Assembly: GCA_000436035.1 (NCBI GenBank) | Contig: FR893305.1 | Location: forward strand, 1 to 10,436 | Length of the DNA stretch: 10,436 nucleotides | Origin: Prevotella sp. CAG:732 | GTDB lineage: Bacteria > Bacteroidota > Bacteroidia > Bacteroidales > Bacteroidaceae | Direction: 5' to 3' | Shown here: piece by piece, positions 1 through 4,769 of the stretch | How positions within the stretch are numbered: position 1 is the first letter of the stretch | Layout: each line of letters opens with the position of its first letter | Translations under genes and position numbers: made by a program | The notes under the pieces: generated by a model | What the model saw: only the letters and a program-made list of their open reading frames with translations | What the model was told of the DNA's origin: nothing | The model's database searches: none

Positions 1-438
1 TTCGGAGCCTGCTCGGGCAGTACGAGTGGAGGTTTGAAGGGTATCCGTGGCGTGATGCTGGTGAAAATGGTGAAGAACGAGTTCCGACAGATTCTGCACC
101 CTAACGCCGTGCTGCCGCTGAAGATTGATGGTGTGAACGTGCCGATGCAGAAGCGGGTAACGCTGCTCGCCTTCCTCACTACCTATCTCATCATCTGCCT
201 GGGCATCTCCTTCACGATGATAGCCATGGGCATCGACAACACCAATGCCATCACCATCACCCTGAGCTGTGTGGGCAATGTGGGACCTACCTTGGGTACA
301 GAGATAGGACCAACGATGTCGTGGAGCGAACTGCCTGATGTGGCAAAATGGTTCTGCTCGCTGATGATGCTCATTGGACGTTTGGAGATATTCAGCGTGC
401 TGGTCATCTTCACTCCTGCCTTTTGGAAAGAAAACTAA
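1..438 (+). CDS. trkH: TrkH-family potassium transporter, C-terminal part (5' end outside window)
   Basis: The frame is open from base 1, so the gene begins upstream and only about 145 C-terminal residues are present. They begin FGACSGSTSGGLKGIRG, which matches the last pore loop (selectivity filter plus the following SGG) of the TrkH/KtrB potassium uptake family. Two hydrophobic segments follow: one around LLAFLTTYLIICLGISF, and one at the end around FCSLMMLIGRLEIFSVLVIF, which ends in the family-typical GRLEIFSVLVIF. TrkH forms the membrane pore of a K+ uptake system that is gated by a cytoplasmic TrkA-type NAD-binding protein; no trkA is visible here. An internal TTG at base 34 could be misread as a start, but the conserved filter lies before it. 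The 50-bp gap to the next gene holds no obvious promoter, so the two are probably co-transcribed. Family assignment is firm; Trk versus Ktr subtype is less so. Confidence 0.9.
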   Translation, partial: FGACSGSTSGGLKGIRGVMLVKMVKNEFRQILHPNAVLPLKIDGVNVPMQKRVTLLAFLTTYLIICLGISFTMIAMGIDNTNAITITLSCVGNVGPTLGTEIGPTMSWSELPDVAKWFCSLMMLIGRLEIFSVLVIFTPAFWKEN

Positions 439-488
439 ATCGCATAAAACATATATATATTATCAACTAATAATAAATTAAAGTCAAC

Positions 489-1451
489 ATGAAACCTTTA
501 AAATTTCAACCACTATTGAAGTCCACCATTTGGGGTGGCAACAAGATTATCGCCTTCAAACACCTCGACATCCAGCAAGAGAACGTAGGCGAGAGTTGGG
601 AAATCTCTGGCGTTCCTGGCAATGAGAGCATCGTTGCCGACGGCGAGATGAAGGGCAAGAGCCTCAACGAGGTTGTCGCCGAACTGAAGGAGAGCTTCCT
701 CGGCGCCGACAACTACAAGCGTTTCGGCAATGAGTTCCCTTTGCTCATCAAGTTTATCGATGCCAACCGTGACCTTTCCATCCAGGTTCACCCTAACGAT
801 GAGATTGCCCACAAGCAAGGCAAGGAGCGTGGCAAGACCGAGATGTGGTATGCTCTTCCATGTGAGCCTGACGCTAAGCTTTACAATGGCTTGAAGATGC
901 AGATTACTCCTGAGCAGTACAAGGAGATGGTGGAAAACGACACCATCACGGATGCCTTGGCTCAGTATAACGTAAAGGAAGACGACTGCTTCTTCATCCC
1001 TGCCGGTCGTATCCACGCCATCGGAACAGGTTGCTTCGTGGCTGAGATTCAGCAGACCAGCGACGTCACCTATCGCATCTACGACTTCAAGCGCAAGGAC
1101 AAGGATGGCAACTATCGTCAGCTCCACACCAAGGAGGCTGCCGAGTGCATCGACTACACCGTCTTGGAGAACTATCGCCAGGAATACACTCCTGCCAAGA
1201 ACCAAGGTGTGAGCATGGTGCAGTGCCCATTCTTCAACACTGCCGTCTATGATCTCGATGAGCCTATGACACTCGATTACTCCGAGTTGGACAGCTTCGT
1301 TATCCTCATCGGCTTGAAGGGTGAGGCTCAGATCACCGACAATGAGGGCAACGAGGTTACCTTGCAAGGCGGCGAGAGCATCGTCATCCCTGCATCAACC
1401 AAGACTTTGAAAGTTGAGGGAACATTGAAGTTCCTGGAAACTTACGTATAA
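489..1451 (+). CDS. manA: Mannose-6-phosphate isomerase, class I (zinc-dependent)
   Basis: This 320-residue cupin-type enzyme interconverts mannose-6-phosphate and fructose-6-phosphate in the cytoplasm, linking mannose use and GDP-mannose supply to glycolysis. It has the class I motifs: QVHPND at residues 99-104 (metal-binding His101), GKTEMWY at 115-121 (metal-binding Glu118), and PAGRIHAIG at 171-179 (His176). The active-site arginine lies in the QQTSDVTYRIYD block at 188-199. The length is that of the short bacterial form rather than the roughly 400-residue eukaryotic type. The C-terminal part carries a second cupin-like strand set ending in GGESIVIPAS. The start at 489 follows an AT-rich leader with no clear Shine-Dalgarno site, which is normal for Bacteroidetes. 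No TAnnTTTG box lies between it and the upstream trkH, so it may rely on read-through from there. It converges on a DUF4435 gene across a palindromic spacer. Confidence 0.93.
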   Translation: MKPLKFQPLLKSTIWGGNKIIAFKHLDIQQENVGESWEISGVPGNESIVADGEMKGKSLNEVVAELKESFLGADNYKRFGNEFPLLIKFIDANRDLSIQVHPNDEIAHKQGKERGKTEMWYALPCEPDAKLYNGLKMQITPEQYKEMVENDTITDALAQYNVKEDDCFFIPAGRIHAIGTGCFVAEIQQTSDVTYRIYDFKRKDKDGNYRQLHTKEAAECIDYTVLENYRQEYTPAKNQGVSMVQCPFFNTAVYDLDEPMTLDYSELDSFVILIGLKGEAQITDNEGNEVTLQGGESIVIPASTKTLKVEGTLKFLETYV

Positions 1452-1452
1452 T

Positions 1453-1474
1453 TTAATTCATAATTAAGAATTAA
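1453..1474 (+). terminator. AT-rich hairpin directly after manA
   Basis: TTAATTC (1453-1459) pairs perfectly with GAATTAA (1468-1474) across an 8-nt loop, starting two bases after the manA stop. The stem is AT-only apart from one pair and no clean T-run follows, so as a terminator it is weak. It overlaps the left arm of the larger inverted repeat. Confidence 0.35.
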
Positions 1475-1584
1475 TAATTAAGAATTAGACCTAACGAGAT
1501 GAGTCTCGCTTACTAATTGTTGGGTGACAAGGCGCATCTCCCTTATCAAAAGGCACATTTCTTAATTATTTATTCTTAATTATT
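1459..1584. repeat. 126-bp imperfect inverted repeat between convergent genes
   Basis: The left arm at 1459-1486 and the right arm at 1557-1584 are reverse complements at 25 of 28 positions. Each arm contains two copies of a TAATTAAGAA-like unit. The arms enclose a 70-bp core of ordinary composition, which holds a perfect 5-bp hairpin (CGAGA at 1495-1499, loop TGAG, TCTCG at 1504-1508). The right arm runs over the stop codon of the minus-strand DUF4435 gene (1580-1582). It could act as a bidirectional terminator for the convergent genes, or be a small non-coding mobile element (MITE-like). No flanking target duplication was found by eye. AT-rich spacers of this kind are common in Bacteroidales, which lowers the significance of each arm, though not of their pairing. 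Confidence 0.6.
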
Positions 1585-2581
1585 TATTATTCAAAAACTT
1601 CTCCACATCTCGCTGTATCTTCTGAAACTCTGGCGAGAACTGGTAGAAGGTATTCTTCTTCATCATCATCTTTACCTTGCCCAAGCTGTTCTCATAGCAA
1701 GCCATTTCGGTTCGAGCTTGCTCGGAATGGATGGCACGGTCACGGATTTCATTCTCACGCTCATTGCGAAGCGTGTCGCAGACGGTCTGTACGATAGGAC
1801 TCACCACGATGTCGAAAAGATGATGCCCCTGTATATATAAATAGGTGTTATGCTCATGGATGCCCAAGCTACGCAAACGCTTAGCCTCTGCATCCAACGT
1901 TTCCTTGATTTTCGGGAAGCGGCGCTCCAACTGGAATACCTTCGCCCTCACCTTCTTGCTCAGATAGTCGATCGCCCACTTCGGGTCTTGGATTCGTACG
2001 GAAGGCAAGACCACCACCTTGTTGAACTCCGACATATCAAAGTGCATCGTCATCTTACGGCGACGCACGAAAGCAATATGCCAGACGAAGAGCGGCCATA
2101 TCGTCTGGGAATAAGAATCCAGGAAACGCTCAAAATTGAAAAGATTATGGTCATTGAGCGTCACCATCACACAAGTTTCGTGCAATCCCTTGGCATAGCA
2201 CTGATAGTTTTCGATGGCGTAGGCATAGGTGTGGAAGATGTAAGGACTCTCCAACATCTGTTTCGACATCTCGGTCTCGCCTTGTAGGATATAGTCGTAG
2301 TCGGCATCCACACAGGCTATCATGTCACGTCCCAAGCCCTTGAGCATATTGGAGATGGCAGCCTTCTTGCCACGATCCAAATGCTGGTTGCGAGAGGGAA
2401 GCATGATGTCAAACTCCATCTTCTCATTCTCAAAACGCCCCAGCACCGACCGCCAAAAGAAGACGTCATCATAGCTCTCGACGTATGCCACTATCTTACG
2501 CCGAGCCTTCTTCGAGGTCATCTTGTTGGCAGCCTCGAAGTATTGTGAGTTGATGTTATCGGTTAGTCGCTTTCCCATCAT
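1580..2581 (-). CDS. DUF4435 domain protein, TOPRIM-like nuclease candidate (AriB-like)
   Basis: A 333-residue protein recognisable as DUF4435, a family with a TOPRIM-like fold. Near the N-terminus VAYVESYDDVFFW (32-44) resembles the TOPRIM glutamate motif (VEG..D) with Glu35. ACVDADYDYI (89-98) provides the DxD motif (Asp92, Asp94). Further family-like blocks are YAIENYQCY (121-129) and IQGHHLFDIV (250-259). The C-terminal 65 residues are charged and probably helical. There is no signal peptide or membrane segment, so it should be cytosolic. It follows the ATPase gene after 53 bp on the same strand with no promoter box between, so they form an operon. DUF4435 is the effector subunit AriB in PARIS phage defence, paired with an ABC-type ATPase; here the role is inferred from domain and order only. 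The last codons (N-N-K-stop) lie inside the right arm of the inverted repeat. Two ATG codons in tandem open the gene and the first is used here. Confidence 0.82.
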   Translation of the reverse strand: MMGKRLTDNINSQYFEAANKMTSKKARRKIVAYVESYDDVFFWRSVLGRFENEKMEFDIMLPSRNQHLDRGKKAAISNMLKGLGRDMIACVDADYDYILQGETEMSKQMLESPYIFHTYAYAIENYQCYAKGLHETCVMVTLNDHNLFNFERFLDSYSQTIWPLFVWHIAFVRRRKMTMHFDMSEFNKVVVLPSVRIQDPKWAIDYLSKKVRAKVFQLERRFPKIKETLDAEAKRLRSLGIHEHNTYLYIQGHHLFDIVVSPIVQTVCDTLRNERENEIRDRAIHSEQARTEMACYENSLGKVKMMMKKNTFYQFSPEFQKIQRDVEKFLNNK

Positions 2582-2609
2582 TTCCAGTAGGTTTTAACAT
2601 ACTAATAGA

Positions 2610-2633
2610 TTCTTCACTCTTCGTTCTTCACTC
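2610..2633. repeat. Short tandem repeat in the ATPase-DUF4435 gap
   Basis: TTCTTCACTC occurs at 2610-2619 and again at 2624-2633, a 14-bp period. On the coding (minus) strand it reads as a purine-rich GAGTGAAGAA run lying right behind the ATPase stop and before the DUF4435 start. Similar GTGAAGAG-type tracts are, from general experience, frequent between genes in Prevotella. No function can be assigned. Confidence 0.55.
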
Positions 2634-2634
2634 G

Positions 2635-3465
2635 TCACTTAATTGTGATGTCATCCACCTCGGTCACACGGTCTGTCCAACCATTCATCACCACGGCAGG
2701 ACTATGAGTTGTCATGATGATTTGGATGTTTGGATTGAGTTGCAACACCAAGTCGATGAGGCGCTTCTGCCATTCAAAGTGAAGACTGATTTCCGGTTCG
2801 TCCATGAAGAGCACGTATGGCTGGTTGTCCTCCACCAGGACGGTGAGGAGGATGGCAAGGATTTGCTTCTCGCCTGCCGAGAGTTGATAAGGCAAGAGTT
2901 GCTCGCCCATCTGGTTGAAGCTAATCTCGTTGGCAGTGCGGATGATGGTCTTTCCAGTGTCCTTGAAAAGACTATCCACTATATCTTGGAAGAGTTTCTT
3001 GGGCTCGCTTAGGGTTTGTGCCTTTTGGGCAGCATCCGGCTCACCACCCTGGAGCACGGCGATGATACGATTGCCGATGTTTACCTGGTAATCGAGATAC
3101 TTGCGCTGGAGTTGGAAGAGTTGCCAGTCGAGTTCGGTGACGAGCGACAAGTCAATCTTATTGATCATCTCCGCATTCATCAGCGGTCTATCCACAGAAC
3201 GAATCACATCGAAGCGAATCCATTTAGCCTCCTCTGGCTCCACCTGTAGGTGAACGCCCTTGAGCAGATGGCTAGGAAATTCGCCTCCTTGTGCCAAGCC
3301 TTTCACCACCTTATTTAATATAGTACTCTTACCCACACCGTTCACACCACTGAGGATGTTGACACGGCGGTCGAGGTTCCAAAGGATATGTTTGGTACCA
3401 CTCCATAGAGAATCTATCTCTATCTGCTTGATATAGTCGGCATATTTCTGCATAGTCTTTCTCAT
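2635..3465 (-). CDS. Compact ABC/RecF-like ATPase (AAA, OLD/AriA-type), partner of DUF4435
   Basis: A single-domain ABC-type ATPase of 276 residues from this start. Walker A is GVNGVGKST (40-48), the signature is LSAGEKQ (195-201), Walker B is YVLFMDEPE (217-225, Asp222 and Glu223), the D-loop region is SLH (227-229), and the switch histidine is in TTHSP (252-256). Only about 147 residues separate Walker A from the signature, so there is no long Rad50-like coiled coil. Such ATPases dimerise on ATP and act as DNA or phage-protein sensors in OLD, Gabija and PARIS systems. It is shorter than AriA, which I recall as over 400 residues. The frame is open up to an ATG at 3528, but a TATATTTG promoter box (3516-3523) lies within that extension, so transcription should begin inside it. 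I therefore chose the ATG at 3465; the ATG at 3453 is also possible. The DUF4435 gene follows in the same operon. Confidence 0.85.
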   Translation of the reverse strand: MRKTMQKYADYIKQIEIDSLWSGTKHILWNLDRRVNILSGVNGVGKSTILNKVVKGLAQGGEFPSHLLKGVHLQVEPEEAKWIRFDVIRSVDRPLMNAEMINKIDLSLVTELDWQLFQLQRKYLDYQVNIGNRIIAVLQGGEPDAAQKAQTLSEPKKLFQDIVDSLFKDTGKTIIRTANEISFNQMGEQLLPYQLSAGEKQILAILLTVLVEDNQPYVLFMDEPEISLHFEWQKRLIDLVLQLNPNIQIIMTTHSPAVVMNGWTDRVTEVDDITIK

Positions 3466-3515
3466 TTTAAGGATTGACACGAGAAAAAGTTCCCGTTCTT
3501 TCGATTTTCTAACCG

Positions 3516-3523
3516 CAAATATA
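3516..3523 (-). promoter_or_regulatory. -7 box (TATATTTG) for the ATPase-DUF4435 operon
   Basis: On the minus strand these bases read TATATTTG followed by CGG, matching the Bacteroidetes -7 consensus TAnnTTTG. Transcription would start about 7 nt downstream, leaving roughly 40-45 nt of leader before the ATG at 3465. No good TTG -33 element is seen at the usual distance; that region is shared with the divergent promoter. Confidence 0.6.
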
Positions 3524-3544
3524 ATCATTTTCCTCGAAAATTAG

Positions 3545-3552
3545 TACCTTTG
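3545..3552 (+). promoter_or_regulatory. -7 box (TACCTTTG) for the EamA transporter gene
   Basis: TACCTTTG followed by CACC is a textbook Bacteroidetes -7 element, 50 bp before the start codon at 3603. The expected -33 position falls on the -7 box of the divergent promoter and shows no TTG, so the match rests on the -7 box alone. Confidence 0.7.
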
Positions 3553-3602
3553 CACCCGATTTTAAACATAAATAAGAAAAAAAGAAAAATAAATCAGAGA
3601 AA

Positions 3603-4541
3603 ATGGATAACAAAAGACCTCTTATCGCCCACTTGTGCCTCTTCTGTTCTGGTGCCTTTTGGGGATTGATGGCTCCAGTAGGCAAGGATGCGATGATGCA
3701 CGGCATCGACGGCATCGACCTCGTGAGCTTCCGTGTCTTGGGTGGTGCTATTCTTTTTTGGCTTACCTCCTTTTTCACCAAGAAAGAGAAAGTGCCTGTC
3801 AAAGACATCTTCTTGTTTGGCGCAGCGGGCATCTTCGCCCTTGTTTTCAACCAGTGTTCTTACACCATCGGCCTCAACATGACTTCGCCTAGCAACTCCA
3901 GTATCATGACTACCTCCATGCCTATCTTCGCCATGGTTCTCTCGTTCTTGATTCTAAAGGAGCCGATCACTTGGAAGAAACTCGTCGGCGTGCTGATGGG
4001 ATGCATGGGAGCCATCATCATCATCACGACCAGTGCCACTTCGGGCAATGCCAAGGTAGGCAACATCTGGGGCGACCTGCTCTGTATGTCGGCTCAGCTC
4101 TCCTTCGCCCTCTACTTGGCGCTCTTCAAGAACTTGCTGTCGAAATACTCCCTCTTCACCATCAACAAGTGGATGTTCACCTGGGCCACCATCGTGATAT
4201 GGCCATTCACCATCGGTCATGTGGGAGCCATCGACTTCGCCTCTGTTCCGATGAGCACTTGGTGGGAAGCTGGCTACGTCATCTTCTTCGGCACCTACTT
4301 GGGCTACATCTGCATGATGATCGGTCAGAAGACATTGCGTCCTACAGTCGTTTCGGTTTATAACTATGTGCAGCCTGTGGTATCGGTCAGCGTGAGCGTC
4401 ATGGCTAGTCTTGCCGTTTTCAAGGGTATGCAAGCCTTCGCAGCCCTCCTCATCTTCTCCGGTGTTTGGCTCGTTGTCAAGAGTAAGTCGAAGAGAGACA
4501 TGGAGAAAGAAGAACAAAAGCTAGCTAAGAGTGAAGCATAA
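3603..4541 (+). CDS. EamA/DMT-family transporter, ten predicted membrane segments
   Basis: A 312-residue integral membrane protein of the drug/metabolite transporter superfamily, with two tandem EamA repeats. The first spans roughly residues 8-142, beginning HLCLFCSGAFWGLMAPVGK and ending with a KEPITWKKLVGVLMGCMGAIII block. The second spans roughly 154-293, with SFALYLALFKN, the conserved YNYVQPVVSVSVSV region (253-266) and a terminal AALLIFSGVWLVV helix. The C-terminus is a charged cytosolic tail of about 20 residues (KSKSKRDMEKEEQ). In the second repeat, the usual glutamate of the 'GE' motif after the proline helix appears as lysine (AVFKGMQ), while the first repeat keeps it (LKEPIT). Members export amino acids or metabolites; the substrate cannot be read from sequence. 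It is transcribed away from the ATPase-DUF4435 operon from its own promoter, and nothing suggests a functional link between them. Confidence 0.9.
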   Translation: MDNKRPLIAHLCLFCSGAFWGLMAPVGKDAMMHGIDGIDLVSFRVLGGAILFWLTSFFTKKEKVPVKDIFLFGAAGIFALVFNQCSYTIGLNMTSPSNSSIMTTSMPIFAMVLSFLILKEPITWKKLVGVLMGCMGAIIIITTSATSGNAKVGNIWGDLLCMSAQLSFALYLALFKNLLSKYSLFTINKWMFTWATIVIWPFTIGHVGAIDFASVPMSTWWEAGYVIFFGTYLGYICMMIGQKTLRPTVVSVYNYVQPVVSVSVSVMASLAVFKGMQAFAALLIFSGVWLVVKSKSKRDMEKEEQKLAKSEA

Positions 4542-4563
4542 AGTTTAGCAAAAAAGTAGAATC

Positions 4564-4571
4564 TAAGTTTG
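4564..4571 (+). promoter_or_regulatory. Possible -7 box (TAAGTTTG) in the EamA-GH20 spacer
   Basis: TAAGTTTG fits TAnnTTTG. It lies 23 bp after the EamA stop and about 48 bp before a strong hairpin, so it could drive a short non-coding transcript. No convincing -33 element is present. An 8-bp consensus with two free positions can occur by chance in AT-rich DNA. Confidence 0.25.
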
Positions 4572-4590
4572 CAAAGCTAGAAGATTAAAG

Positions 4591-4633
4591 TCAATGTAAG
4601 CTTTAACAACTGTTTCTGCCCCCATTTGTGACA
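4591..4633 (+). repeat. Dispersed repeat, copy 1 (about 43 bp)
   Basis: This stretch matches 9507-9547 with 4 mismatches and one 2-nt gap, in the same orientation. The best-conserved part is AACTGTTTCTGCCCCCA (4608-4624) followed by TGTGACA. Here the C-run and TGTGAC form the left arm of a perfect hairpin; the second copy has no right arm. Confidence 0.7.
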
Positions 4634-4655
4634 ATATTTCCGTCACAAATGGGGG
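4619..4655 (+). terminator. Strong 14-bp hairpin after the EamA gene
   Basis: CCCCCATTTGTGAC (4619-4632) pairs perfectly with GTCACAAATGGGGG (4642-4655) around a 9-nt loop. TATTTCTTTG follows, a broken T-run. It sits 77 bp past the EamA stop and 63 bp before the next promoter box, so a terminator is the natural reading, but a protein-binding palindrome or RNA element cannot be excluded. Confidence 0.65.
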
Positions 4656-4694
4656 TATTTCTTTGCATCGGATAAAGAAAACGCACTCAAATAC

Positions 4695-4725
4695 TTGCTC
4701 ATTCAAAGAATAATCCTTATCTTTG
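4695..4725 (+). promoter_or_regulatory. Promoter of the GH20 gene (TTG, 20 bp, TATCTTTG)
   Basis: TTG at 4695-4697 and TATCTTTG at 4718-4725 are separated by 20 bp, the spacing expected for the Bacteroidetes -33/-7 promoter. The start codon lies 44 bp further on. This is the only promoter in the window for which both elements are clear. Confidence 0.75.
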
Positions 4726-4769
4726 CCCACAAAATATAATGACAACAACTAACCCAAACATCATAAAGT

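Noticed and set aside
513..1367. Long minus-strand open frame (284 codons) opposite manA
   Set aside because: It lies wholly inside a gene with clear active-site motifs, has a low-complexity leucine/valine-rich product with no family resemblance, and has no promoter. It is a by-product of codon bias.
1459..1584. CRISPR-like repeat-spacer structure
   Set aside because: The repeated units are AT-rich and inverted, with one core, not direct repeats with regular unique spacers.
1580..3465. Gabija or class 1 OLD system
   Set aside because: Those carry ATPase and TOPRIM in one polypeptide (and Gabija a UvrD-like helicase partner). Here the domains are on separate genes and no helicase is present.
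3954..4517. Minus-strand open frame of 187 codons opposite the EamA gene
   Set aside because: The product is rich in His, Asp and Glu with no domain, as expected from the reverse complement of a membrane protein gene.
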